A stretch of 64,000 bases of DNA from Polynucleobacter victoriensis (GCF_900187875.1 NZ_FYEX01000001.1:496001-560000), one strand, 5' to 3'. Positions 17,732 through 25,528 are shown, counted from the first letter of the stretch. The notes: a model not told the origin generated them from the sequence alone. A program made the numbers and translations.

Positions 17732-18058
17732 TCAATCCAACCCACAAGCAAATGGTATGTTTTTACCATCATCCATGATTGAATAAAGTAAGCGTTTACC
17801 ATTTCTTGTATCAATTTTTACATTGAGGGTTTCTCTTACCCCAGTGTCATCAATAACAGATATAGTATTTTTATCAAGAACCGTAATTTTTCCTATTAGA
17901 TAATTATCGGATTTGAGTTTAATTTCCCCGTCAACAATAGCCACACGATCGCCACCCAAAGTTGTACAGTTATTTTGATTCAAAAATAGGTCAGAGTTAC
18001 TAGTCTTTTGGACACACCCCACCAAAAACAAAGAACCAATTATAAAAATATATTTCAT
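17732..18058 (-). CDS. Small predicted lipoprotein
   Basis: 108 residues from ATG 18058, beginning MKYIFIIGSLFLVGC: a lysine, a hydrophobic stretch and a lipobox LVGC with the acylated Cys at 15. The mature part is short, with an SH3-like or beta-rich look (VAIVDGEIKLKSDNYLIGKITVLDKN). The start follows two bases after the stop of the upstream gene at 18060, so the two are probably one operon. A longer frame from 18088 would bury the lipobox and is rejected. Function unknown; entry exclusion or surface modification are possible roles for lipoproteins on such elements. Confidence 0.6.
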   Translation of the reverse strand: MKYIFIIGSLFLVGCVQKTSNSDLFLNQNNCTTLGGDRVAIVDGEIKLKSDNYLIGKITVLDKNTISVIDDTGVRETLNVKIDTRNGKRLLYSIMDDGKNIPFACGLD

Positions 18059-18059
18059 A

Positions 18060-18839
18060 TCAACTAGCCAATGGACTATTTTCACCAAGCAAAAAAGCGT
18101 TATATGTATAAAGCTTATCTAATGGGTAGCCTGAATATTCCGAGAAACTCTTTAATCCATCAATGATAAATTTTGAATAATGTTTGTCATTCATTTTTAA
18201 TGTGACATCCTTATTCAATAAGCTTAATTCAGACATCATCTCTATAGATAAATTGTTGGAATCAGGATTTTTACCAATGATTTTCATCATTCTCATAATT
18301 TTAGTTTCATGAGGTTCATGTTCACCATAAAATAGACAAAACTTAAGAACCCTCCCAATCTGTAAAGCTATATCAACATCAACATCCTCTGAGTAAGTAG
18401 GGTCAGCTCTATCAATACCCCTATAAACATGACCAATTACATAGAAAAGCAAACCCTGATCAATGGGTATTGAACTAATCGGGAAATAAGCTGAAGAGGT
18501 CACCTCATCCCAATGTTTGTCACAATAATCCAGCCATGTATCAAATACCTCAAAAACAAAATTCATGTCTAAATTAACTTGACCATCAACAATAGAATAA
18601 ACTTTTCCCAACTCAACTTGTGACTGATCAACCCAAGTAATTTTTCCAAATGAATTTGAAATCAAAAGCTCTGAATCGGACATTCCAAAACCATCATCTT
18701 CATCAAAACTATAATTCGACGAACCTATAACTTGGTTTTTGAAGACACAAGCACCATCTTGTACAAATTTCTCTAATTCACATGAAATATTTTTAGCTGA
18801 ACTTAAGTCCCAGTTATTACATTGAAGAAGTTGTTCCAT
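18060..18839 (-). CDS. Hypothetical protein, acidic, unknown
   Basis: 259 residues, acidic (many Asp and Glu), without signal peptide or clear membrane segment. The central part looks helical (DVDIALQIGRVLKFCLFYGEHEPHE). It is followed at once by the lipoprotein gene and preceded 14 bases upstream by the end of the integrase gene, so the three may be one transcript. I do not recognise a family. The cytoplasmic protein plus lipoprotein pair has the look of cargo. Confidence 0.55.
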   Translation of the reverse strand: MEQLLQCNNWDLSSAKNISCELEKFVQDGACVFKNQVIGSSNYSFDEDDGFGMSDSELLISNSFGKITWVDQSQVELGKVYSIVDGQVNLDMNFVFEVFDTWLDYCDKHWDEVTSSAYFPISSIPIDQGLLFYVIGHVYRGIDRADPTYSEDVDVDIALQIGRVLKFCLFYGEHEPHETKIMRMMKIIGKNPDSNNLSIEMMSELSLLNKDVTLKMNDKHYSKFIIDGLKSFSEYSGYPLDKLYTYNAFLLGENSPLAS

Positions 18840-18853
18840 AAATCAATTCCTTT

Positions 18854-20095
18854 CTATTTCACAGTCTTAAAACTATGTAACTCTTTAAGACCCATCAAAT
18901 TCGTTAGTCGGGAAGCATAATGTTTCTCAATCATAGCCTGTGATGTACGAGCATTTTTAGCCAGTTGTAATGTGTTGACATTACCCAACTGTAATCTAAA
19001 CATGATGGCTGAATGTCGTAATGAATAAAGAGTGTGTTTTTCACCTTCACCAGTGATTCCAGCCTCTTCAACAATCTTTCTGAATAACCGACTCAGAATA
19101 TTCATCATCGTATTTCTATTTTTGTATTCAGGTAAGAAAAGATAGTCTGTGTTTTTACCGAATCCCCTTTTCTTTTGGTAATCAGACAACTTCTTATAAA
19201 CCCCTTCAGCTCCATACATACTCACCACCTCTTGATCTGTAGTCTTCGTGGCTGGGTGACTTAACAAAAGGTATTTGTTGTACTTGGGATTAGGTTCATC
19301 AGGATTAATCATTACCTTAATGTGTTGATGTTTTAGAACACGAAGGTCACTCGGTCTAATAAATGTATTCACCATGAACTGAATCAAATATCTCATCTCT
19401 TCAGTAATTAATACCCCACGAACTTTTTCTTGTTTTTTAACTAGCTTATCAACCGTATCAGTGAGTGTCTTATATTCTTTCTGGTCGAAATAATCCCTCT
19501 TCGTAACCGATGTGGTCTTACCTTTGATTCTTGGGAAATTCGGAATCGACTGAATCAAACGATTATCAGAAGCAAATTTGAGAATTTTTCTTAAAACGAT
19601 GATGTAGTGATTAACAGTGGCTGGTGATAGTCCACGATTTTGGAGTTTCTTAATGAGGTCAGAAATATCTGAATTTGAAACCTCACCAATGTCTTTTTCA
19701 CCAAAATGAGGGATTAGTTCTTTTTTGAACCTATTTGAATCGTCTTTGTATACCCGACTTCCAGCCGTATTAATGGACTCCAAATAAGCTATTCCGACAT
19801 TACTGAAGGTACGACTCTTGGGAGCCTTTGATTGACCCGTACGAACACCCACCAGCGAGTCCTCGTAGAACTTTTTAGCTAGATTGATAGCTTCTTTACG
19901 ACTTTCAGTTTTCAAACTTCGGACCTTGTAGGATCCGTTGATGTAAACACGAGACCAATAGTACCGAGAACAATAAACCTTAAAGAATTTGAGTTTGGTT
20001 GGATAACCAGGAACCGTCTCCACCGTATCGGGTATAGGAATAGCTCCACTACCTTTAGGTTTTATTTTTATAGGTTTTTTCGGTTTGGTAGTCAA
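18854..20095 (-). CDS. Tyrosine integrase of element A
   Basis: A 413-residue phage-type integrase. The N-terminal arm-binding region (about 35-90) is followed by a SAM-like core-binding domain (about 95-185) and the catalytic domain with Arg247 (TFIRPSDLR), a YSLRHSA box with Arg360, and nucleophile Tyr393 in MIEKHYASR. The second catalytic histidine position (usually LGH) appears as AKN, which is unusual but seen in tRNA-targeting integrases. Its start is about 105 bases from attachment copy 2. It reads away from that copy. Confidence 0.88.
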   Translation of the reverse strand: MTTKPKKPIKIKPKGSGAIPIPDTVETVPGYPTKLKFFKVYCSRYYWSRVYINGSYKVRSLKTESRKEAINLAKKFYEDSLVGVRTGQSKAPKSRTFSNVGIAYLESINTAGSRVYKDDSNRFKKELIPHFGEKDIGEVSNSDISDLIKKLQNRGLSPATVNHYIIVLRKILKFASDNRLIQSIPNFPRIKGKTTSVTKRDYFDQKEYKTLTDTVDKLVKKQEKVRGVLITEEMRYLIQFMVNTFIRPSDLRVLKHQHIKVMINPDEPNPKYNKYLLLSHPATKTTDQEVVSMYGAEGVYKKLSDYQKKRGFGKNTDYLFLPEYKNRNTMMNILSRLFRKIVEEAGITGEGEKHTLYSLRHSAIMFRLQLGNVNTLQLAKNARTSQAMIEKHYASRLTNLMGLKELHSFKTVK

Positions 20096-20110
20096 AATAG
20101 GACTCGAACG

Positions 20111-20134
20111 ACTTTAGTGGTTACTTTAGTGGTT
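20111..20134. repeat. Tandem 12-base repeat ACTTTAGTGGTT, candidate integrase arm sites
   Basis: Two head-to-tail copies (20111-20122 and 20123-20134) lie between the element A integrase and attachment copy 2. The same 12-mer forms both arms of the tRNA-Lys terminator at the other end of the element (14548-14559 inverted, 14564-14575 direct). Confidence 0.55.
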
Positions 20135-20200
20135 TTAGTATACCTCCCTTTATAGCCTTTAGGAATAAGGTTCTAAAAACCTATCCAACGGATTGGTCTT

Positions 20201-20245
20201 CTTTTAATCCGTTGGTCGCGAGTTCGAATCTCGCCCGACCCACCA
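20201..20245 (+). repeat. Attachment-site direct repeat, copy 2 (tRNA-Lys 3' half)
   Basis: 45 bases from the anticodon loop through CCA match the tRNA-Lys gene with one mismatch (A for G in the T loop). The 5' half of a tRNA is absent, so this is not a functional gene. Just upstream, CCAACGGATT at 20185-20194 is a perfect inverted match to AATCCGTTGG at 20206-20215. Confidence 0.9.
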
Positions 20246-20263
20246 CAAATTTGTATTAGAAAC

Positions 20264-20294
20264 AATGACTTGCTAACCGCAAGTCATTTTTTTT
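20264..20294 (+). terminator. Intrinsic terminator inside the left end of element B
   Basis: AATGACTTGC pairs with GCAAGTCATT (20264-20273, 20279-20288) around TAACC, followed by a T-run. It sits directly after the tRNA 3'-half copy, so element B carries its own replacement for a tRNA terminator. Confidence 0.85.
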
Positions 20295-20315
20295 GCTTAT
20301 TTTTTGTACAAATTT

Positions 20316-20335
20316 CAATCGCACACCAATCGCAC
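20316..20335. repeat. Paired CAATCGCAC repeats, left end of element B
   Basis: CAATCGCAC at 20316-20324 and 20327-20335, 11-base period. The same pair occurs at the other end at 37265-37285. Probable arm-type binding sites for the integrase encoded at 20403. Confidence 0.7.
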
Positions 20336-20402
20336 GGTTCAATTATTTGCTGTTTATCAAAATCTTCTATAAACTGTAGCTAATAACTTAAAGCCCTTAT
20401 AG

Positions 20403-21785
20403 ATGCGAGCTACAGCCGACTCCACGGTCATCCTAAGACCCCATGAACTGCGCCTAAAGCGCCGTTCAGATTCCAGCATCTGGCAAATTCATTACAAAAT
20501 TGGCTCTAGGAAAAAGTGGCTGCGAATCACCAGCAAAACAAGCAATTTGGCTGATGCCAAGAAGATTGCTGAAGACCTATTTCATGAAGCACGAGTATTA
20601 GAGAAGCGCGGCTTATCGGTGGTTAGTAAAAAGTTCAAAGCAGTTGCTGAAGTTGTTAGCGGCAACCTCAAAGCGCAAGTAAAAGCTGGCACGGGCAAAA
20701 AGAGCTATGCAGACTACTATCGCGCAATCGATAGCTACCTTACTCCATTCTTTGGCAACTATCACGTAGATAACATCACCCCCGCCCTGATTTCTGACTT
20801 TCATCGCTGGCGCACTGAAAAGGTTGGTTACGAATTAAAAGCTTCTACGCAAAATAATCACAATGCCGCTCTTAATTGCGTTTTTGATTACGCAGTTGAG
20901 CAAGGCTATATGAGTGAGAGCCAAAGACCTAGCACCAAGAACACCGGTGAAGCTACAGAAGTTCGCGGCATCTTTAGCACCGACGAGTTAATTGAACTGC
21001 AACAATTCATTCACAAGTGGTCAGCGCAAGGACGAGCAACTAAGACTCGTTACTTACGGGAACTGCTAGGCCTATATGTGACTTTTATTGCTTGCACTGG
21101 AGTGCGGCCAGGGACAGAAACAAAAAACTTGAAATGGAAGCATATTGAGTTTATTCAAAAACCTAGTATGCGCATTATTCACGTTACCGTACCTGAAGGT
21201 AAGCGAGGTAGCCGGGAGCTTGTTGCTCGCAATGAGCTTTGGCCATTGTTAGATAAGCTACGCGAACTACAGCCAGAATACAAAGATTTAACACTGGAAC
21301 AATTAATTGCCAAAAAAGAAGATAAACATATCTTCCGTATGCGCGATGGCACTTTGCCATATAACCTAGTCAATGCGTTTGGGGACTGCCTCAAGGAGTC
21401 GGGTTTAGACAAAGGTGATAAGGATGGCAAACCCAGAAGTTTATATAGTCTGCGTCACTACTATGCAACTCAACGAGTTCTAGAGGGAATTAGCTTTGGA
21501 TTGCTAGCAAAGCAAATGGGCACCTCAATTCTCATGATTGAGCGTCATTACAGCCACCTCAGACCTTTAATGGTGGCCGAACAACTTGCCGGCGTGATTC
21601 CAAGCAATCAAGAAGCACAAACGGATGAGATTCTTCGGTTTATGAATCCAAGTCCAGTGCGTAATGATGTGATTAGCTTGGTTGGCGCAAGTACTGGCAT
21701 CTACTTGCCATTGGTTGAAGCAAACGCCAGGGCCACCAAAGAACTTAAAGATGAACTTAACAAAGCAGTAAGCAAGGCGGCGTAA
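20403..21785 (+). CDS. Tyrosine integrase of element B
   Basis: A 460-residue integrase. The N-terminal beta-rich segment (about 10-60) may bind the CAATCGCAC arm repeats. The core-binding domain spans about 70-175. The catalytic domain has ACTGVRPGTE (first Arg), a YSLRHYYAT box and MIERHYSHL with the nucleophilic Tyr. A C-terminal extension of about 70 residues follows. It shares the YSLRH and MIE-x-HY pattern of the element A integrase, consistent with both using the tRNA-Lys site. It reads into the element from copy 2. Confidence 0.9.
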   Translation: MRATADSTVILRPHELRLKRRSDSSIWQIHYKIGSRKKWLRITSKTSNLADAKKIAEDLFHEARVLEKRGLSVVSKKFKAVAEVVSGNLKAQVKAGTGKKSYADYYRAIDSYLTPFFGNYHVDNITPALISDFHRWRTEKVGYELKASTQNNHNAALNCVFDYAVEQGYMSESQRPSTKNTGEATEVRGIFSTDELIELQQFIHKWSAQGRATKTRYLRELLGLYVTFIACTGVRPGTETKNLKWKHIEFIQKPSMRIIHVTVPEGKRGSRELVARNELWPLLDKLRELQPEYKDLTLEQLIAKKEDKHIFRMRDGTLPYNLVNAFGDCLKESGLDKGDKDGKPRSLYSLRHYYATQRVLEGISFGLLAKQMGTSILMIERHYSHLRPLMVAEQLAGVIPSNQEAQTDEILRFMNPSPVRNDVISLVGASTGIYLPLVEANARATKELKDELNKAVSKAA

Positions 21786-21788
21786 ATC

Positions 21789-21836
21789 ATGAATACACCC
21801 CACTTTGCTCAATACCTCACGGCTATGGTGATCTGA
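21789..21836 (+). CDS. Possible 15-residue leader peptide
   Basis: A short frame, ATG at 21789 to TGA at 21834-21836, lies four bases after the integrase stop and its stop overlaps the start of the next gene (TGATG). It would encode MNTPHFAQYLTAMVI. Translation coupling of the following gene is the likeliest use; it may also be chance. Confidence 0.25.
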   Translation: MNTPHFAQYLTAMVI

Positions 21837-22309
21837 TGACCCCATTTATTCAAACTTTCTTTGAACGCAAAGCCAATAGTGCCTTAAAACAGAGCCTAGA
21901 GCGAGCTTGTGATTTATCGCATTTCAAACAAGTGAAGACTAGATTAGATAGCGGCGAGGATTTGACCAAGGAGTTGCCACAACTCAAGAAACTGTCTAGA
22001 AAAGATGCCCTAGAAGCAGTGAAGACTTTGATTAAGCGCTGCGATACGGATTTAAATGACTATTGGACTTTGCCTAAAGCCGCAAAAGCCAAGTTAACGG
22101 TCACGCATAAGTCATATAAAGGGGAATTGGTACCTAGGTTTACTGCGATATATGGGTTTAATACAAAACTAGGTCAAGTAGAGATCAAAGTAACCACTCA
22201 AGGTCGATATGTCTTTGTCTCACCTAGTGCAAAGGATGTAAAAAAGGCCAACATAGAGCTGGCCTTTAGGGATGTTGAAAAACAGTTAAGCTTAGCTGGA
22301 TATGCCTGA
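21836..22309 (+). CDS. Hypothetical protein of element B, unknown
   Basis: 157 residues, basic, helical in the first 95 residues and beta-rich in the last 60 (LVPRFTAIYGFNTKLGQVEIKVTTQGRYVFVS). No family is recognised. It lies between the integrase and an ART-like gene 41 bases downstream, all on the same strand. It could be an accessory recombination factor or the partner of the ART-like protein. Start chosen because its ATG overlaps an upstream stop (TGATG). Confidence 0.55.
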   Translation: MTPFIQTFFERKANSALKQSLERACDLSHFKQVKTRLDSGEDLTKELPQLKKLSRKDALEAVKTLIKRCDTDLNDYWTLPKAAKAKLTVTHKSYKGELVPRFTAIYGFNTKLGQVEIKVTTQGRYVFVSPSAKDVKKANIELAFRDVEKQLSLAGYA

Positions 22310-22350
22310 AATGATGTTATTTTTTATAACTAAAAAATATAGGAAATATT

Positions 22351-23025
22351 ATGTTTGGAATGTCTGAGCAGCAACTTAATATATGGCAAGAGTATATTGA
22401 AGAGATAGGAGAAGATCATTTTTACTACCTTCCAGCGGAAGGGAGTGATTTTCCAATAATTTATTCACGCTTCTTTTGCGGCATTGATAGGTCATTAATT
22501 GACCCTGAAGGCACTAAAAGATCCGCTGAAATTGCAATAGCTCGATCAAAAATTAACAGCTCTATACTTAAAAAACCAATTCTCTCATCAAAAGATGCAT
22601 TTGAATTAGTCTCAACGGTAACACCCCAATTCTATGATCAAGAAATTTTAATGCTGCTTGAGGAATGTCAAACATCAATGACTTTGCAAGAACATTGGGA
22701 ATTCTTAATTGAGTGCTGGACAGAGCAAGAACTGACAACCGATGGCATTAGAAAAGAAAATTGGGAAAAGATATTTAGATTTCATCCCTCCTTACCTGAA
22801 TTAATAGCAGTACTTCCTGATGAATTTACGGCATATAGAGCAGGAGAACTTAGTGGATATAGCTGGACGCTAGATAGGAATGTTGCGCAAAAATTTCAAC
22901 AAAGGTTTGCATTGAATTTTGGAGATGTTCCACTTCAATCAAGAAAATTTACAAAGCAAGAAGCTTTGTTTTATACCAACAGGAGAAACGAGCAAGAAGT
23001 AGTTATCATTCCAAAAAATCTTTAA
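22351..23025 (+). CDS. Candidate ADP-ribosyltransferase-fold protein
   Basis: 224 residues, acidic. The C-terminal 70 residues carry an R-S-E arrangement: Arg163 in AYRAGEL, SWT at 171-173 in GYSWTLDRNVAQKF, and ExE at 214-216 in RRNEQEVVIIP. That order and spacing match bacterial ART-fold proteins that use NAD. Many plasmid and prophage proteins annotated as hypothetical share the SWTLDR and EVI pattern. The N-terminal 150 residues are helical and unrecognised. Activity is unproven; toxin, defence effector or regulator are all possible. RBS AGGAAAT lies before ATG 22351. Its stop overlaps the end of the convergent recombinase gene. Confidence 0.5.
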   Translation: MFGMSEQQLNIWQEYIEEIGEDHFYYLPAEGSDFPIIYSRFFCGIDRSLIDPEGTKRSAEIAIARSKINSSILKKPILSSKDAFELVSTVTPQFYDQEILMLLEECQTSMTLQEHWEFLIECWTEQELTTDGIRKENWEKIFRFHPSLPELIAVLPDEFTAYRAGELSGYSWTLDRNVAQKFQQRFALNFGDVPLQSRKFTKQEALFYTNRRNEQEVVIIPKNL

Positions 23026-23588
23026 ATTAACTCGACAGCGTTACGCAATATGTCTGGCCTAGTGTCAATATAACGCTGGGTAGTACTCATTTGACTATGC
23101 CCCGCTAGCTGCATCATTACCCGCACAGATACACCCTTTTCACTTAGTTTGGTTAAAAACCCTCTGCGTCCACTATGGGTCGTTGCCCCATTTAATCCCG
23201 CTTGTCTATATAAGCCATTAACCACGTGAGTTAGAGTATTTGGCGTAAAACCTGATGATCTTTGAGTGGGAAATAATGGTTTATTCAGGCTTTTCGGTGG
23301 ATAAGTGGCAATGTAATGGGCTAATTCAGCTTGCATACGCTCGGATAACAAAACCACCCTACTTTTACTACCCTTGGTTTGACTGGCTGCCAAGTGAATC
23401 TCACTTAATACCTGGTTATCGCTGCTTAAAACGTCGCAGTAGCGCACACTAGCCACCTCTCCTATACGCATACCAGCTAAATGCGTTAATAGCAGTATTG
23501 CGCGATTACGCAGCCCTGCTTTAGTCGTTGCTGCATAGTTCAATGCTTTTTCTAGCTCACTATCACTTAATGTTCTTGCTTGTGCCAT
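23022..23588 (-). CDS. Short tyrosine recombinase (FimB-sized)
   Basis: 188 residues from ATG 23588, which has GGAGGAT just upstream; a longer start at 23606 is less likely. It consists of the catalytic domain only: Arg in LAGMRIGEVAS, the HSGRRGF box, LAGHSQMSTT and nucleophile Tyr in QRYID. It lacks an N-terminal SAM-like domain, as FimB/FimE invertases do. Such proteins often invert or excise short segments at adjacent sites. The palindromes directly upstream (23707-23887) are candidate sites. Confidence 0.82.
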   Translation of the reverse strand: MAQARTLSDSELEKALNYAATTKAGLRNRAILLLTHLAGMRIGEVASVRYCDVLSSDNQVLSEIHLAASQTKGSKSRVVLLSERMQAELAHYIATYPPKSLNKPLFPTQRSSGFTPNTLTHVVNGLYRQAGLNGATTHSGRRGFLTKLSEKGVSVRVMMQLAGHSQMSTTQRYIDTRPDILRNAVELI

Positions 23589-23706
23589 ATATCCTCCGTT
23601 GATCACTGCTTTTGCTTATATGTACTTATATTTTGTAGTCAGATATGCCAAATTCCTACCGAAATTAGCTACAAATACACTCAAATTGATGGGGATTTCA
23701 ACCGTA

Positions 23707-23887
23707 ATTTACTGAAAAATTACCGCTTGATTTTCAAGTGGTTACAAGCACTCAACACAATTCAACAATAATGTGTTGAGTTGAAATTCATGGGGATTTT
23801 GTGGAAATTCGTGGCAGATACGCCACGAATATATGGCTTCAATCTGGCAATCTTATGTGGCATTGTGAGAGCGAACTGAAGTTCGCT
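23707..23887. repeat. Cluster of palindromes and short repeats upstream of the small recombinase
   Basis: Five dyads lie in 180 bases: GTAATTT with AAATTAC (near 23704-23723), CTTGA-TTT-TCAAG (near 23726-23738), CTCAACACA (23751-23759) with TGTGTTGAG (23772-23780), ATTCGTGGC (23807-23815) with GCCACGAAT (23822-23830), and AGCGAACT-GA-AGTTCGCT (23870-23887). ATGGGGATTT occurs directly repeated at about 23689 and 23790. The density suggests a recombination site or an origin. Confidence 0.55.
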
Positions 23888-24566
23888 TGTGCCCGCGCTC
23901 CGCTTGGCACATTTGTTTCTTTTTCTTTTTTCTCTTTCACTAGGAAGCACAAGCCAAGCCCTGTTAAAGGGCTCAACTTATGCTCAACCTTTCACTGAGG
24001 TTTTCAACTGATATACACACAACTTGCTGGTGCAAGATAGGCAGGTATTGCTATCTCCTATTACGTGCCGTCATACGCAGCCAATTTACGGTCTATATCA
24101 GGAACCTTTGTAAATTAGCTTGTGGGGTTATTTCATTGGCGATCCCACTCACTTTCAGCCTATATGAATTTCTTCAAAATTTGCCTACATTCACGTATCT
24201 CTACGTTACCAACTCATACAACATTGCAAACGCTACTCCCCCCGGGGTGTCGTTTAAAGCATCCAAAACAGCCAGGGTCTTGGGTAGTGCAATGAGGCCA
24301 GATAGTAAGGGATCCGAATTGCGTACCGTCACACATCAGAACGGGTTTCGCAGCACTATTACCTTCGGCGTGCCAACCTTTATGTCTTACTGGTTTACTT
24401 CTTAACTGCTTTCTACAGATTTATTTAGCCTGAACATAAAGATGTGCAATATTTTTTAGAACGTGTTCACAAGGCTAAAAACCAGTCTTTTTCGGTTGTC
24501 CAGACCCCTTTTCTGGCCATATTGTTGTGTTGCCCTCGCATTTTTAACTCATCTTATGGAGAAAAC
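23888..24566. other. Gene-poor stretch, possibly a structured leader
   Basis: About 680 bases between the palindromes and the next gene. A 141-codon frame on the plus strand (23980-24405) exists but has irregular composition and no ribosome-binding site, so I do not call it. The part from about 24220 to 24410 is richer in GC and runs toward the gene at 24567. It may be an untranslated leader or RNA. I cannot name anything in it. Confidence 0.3.
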
Positions 24567-25028
24567 ATGGCAACCACAAAAGCAGTATCAGCACCCTCTT
24601 TAGATACATTAAATCTTGTCACATCTACTAAGCCCTTACATCAACCCCCTGTCGTGCAAAGGCGTAATAAATTGCTGGCAAAACTATGGGAACAAGAACA
24701 GCTAGTTAAGGCTAAGTTAGAAAACACCGCTTTTGCTGTACGTAAACACAAGACCGTGAAAGACTTTGAAGGCAATAGTCGTCGTATAGAAGTTGATAAG
24801 CGCTTAAAACCCTGGTGGTTTGTGGATATCGATGGACAACTCTGTTTTGCCATTCGTTATGGCGCTAAGCAGCTTGAACTAAAGCCTGGCAAATCGACTA
24901 TTGCAGTCAAAGACTTTGACGAGCTACTAAGTACTCTAGGGCTGATTAAAGATGCTGTGACTAAAGGCAGCTTAGATGCAGCCATTGAGAAAGCTAGTGG
25001 TGCCCTGAAAGCGAACTTTGGCAAATAA
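24567..25028 (+). CDS. Plasmid-type hypothetical protein (DUF6641-like)
   Basis: 153 residues from ATG 24567, with GGAG at 24558-24561. The frame extends upstream to 24444 but the extension has no start signal and odd composition. The protein contains PVVQRRNKLLAKLWEQEQL, then RLKPWWFVDIDGQLCFAIRYGAKQLEL and a helical tail AAIEKASGALKANFGK. This resembles a family I recall as DUF6641, found on plasmids and integrative elements near replication or transfer genes. The name is from memory, the function unknown. Confidence 0.62.
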   Translation: MATTKAVSAPSLDTLNLVTSTKPLHQPPVVQRRNKLLAKLWEQEQLVKAKLENTAFAVRKHKTVKDFEGNSRRIEVDKRLKPWWFVDIDGQLCFAIRYGAKQLELKPGKSTIAVKDFDELLSTLGLIKDAVTKGSLDAAIEKASGALKANFGK

Positions 25029-25140
25029 GCAGGCGTTACTTACTTCATAAATACATCAAACGAGTCAAAATCGCTGGGTTTTGCCTCGTTTCTAAGTATT
25101 ACCGCAAGGAATACTTTTTTACCGACAAGGCATAGCAAAA

Positions 25141-25506
25141 ATGAATCTTAAAAAACACCAGATTTTGAATCAATTGGACCAATTTACTGGCACCCAGTAT
25201 TACTACCCCCTGTGGCCCAAGGTCATGTTGACCGATGGCACTAAGTATCTTGCGGAAACTGTAGGCTGCTATTGGCTCATGGATGCGATCGCTAGTCATA
25301 TCCTGCATTTACCTAAGAAAGAGACCTTTGCAGGCTGCAAGTTAGTCAAAGTCAAACAAGGTGCTGAGCTAGTGATTGATGATGGCAATGGCAACGTACT
25401 GGCCAAGCAGCACATTCGTTATACGGACTTTCCGCTGGACAGCATGAGACTCTATGCCTGCTGGGGTGAGGAACGCTGGATCATCATGCTGCCCAGTGAA
25501 TATTAA
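25141..25506 (+). CDS. Plasmid-type hypothetical protein (DUF6876-like)
   Basis: 121 residues. LTDGTKYLAETVGCYWLMDAIASH, YTDFPLDSMRLYACWG and the closing IIMLPSEY are the landmarks of the family I recall as DUF6876, a small soluble protein common on plasmids, ICEs and prophages. Function unknown. It is co-oriented with the DUF6641-like gene and the next small gene, likely one transcript. Confidence 0.65.
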   Translation: MNLKKHQILNQLDQFTGTQYYYPLWPKVMLTDGTKYLAETVGCYWLMDAIASHILHLPKKETFAGCKLVKVKQGAELVIDDGNGNVLAKQHIRYTDFPLDSMRLYACWGEERWIIMLPSEY

Positions 25507-25528
25507 AAGCTAGATCGCTAAATACTTG

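Larger units (their letters stand above)
14580..20200. mobile_element. Element A: small tRNA-Lys-integrated element with HUH-type replication gene
   Basis: The segment between attachment repeat copies 1 and 2, about 5.6 kb, AT-rich and with short tightly packed genes. Contents in order: peroxiredoxin, serine recombinase, palindrome-rich region, candidate HUH initiator, ribbon-helix-helix protein, small ORF, lipoprotein, unknown protein, tyrosine integrase next to copy 2. The combination of initiator, resolvase-like protein, RHH protein and integrase suggests an integrated plasmid-like element rather than a phage: no capsid or tail gene is visible. The boundaries follow from the repeats; mobility is inferred. 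Confidence 0.7.

Noticed and set aside
20096..20110. GGACTCGAAC, resembling an antisense tRNA T-arm
   Set aside because: Only nine bases match tRNA-Lys and no other tRNA part is nearby; probably chance.
20201..20245. Possible second tRNA-Lys gene
   Set aside because: Only the anticodon loop through CCA is present; the acceptor 5' strand and D arm are missing. The same holds for 37345.
23980..24405. 141-codon plus-strand frame
   Set aside because: No ribosome-binding site, mixed composition and no fold pattern. Left as an open question about a leader or RNA rather than a gene.
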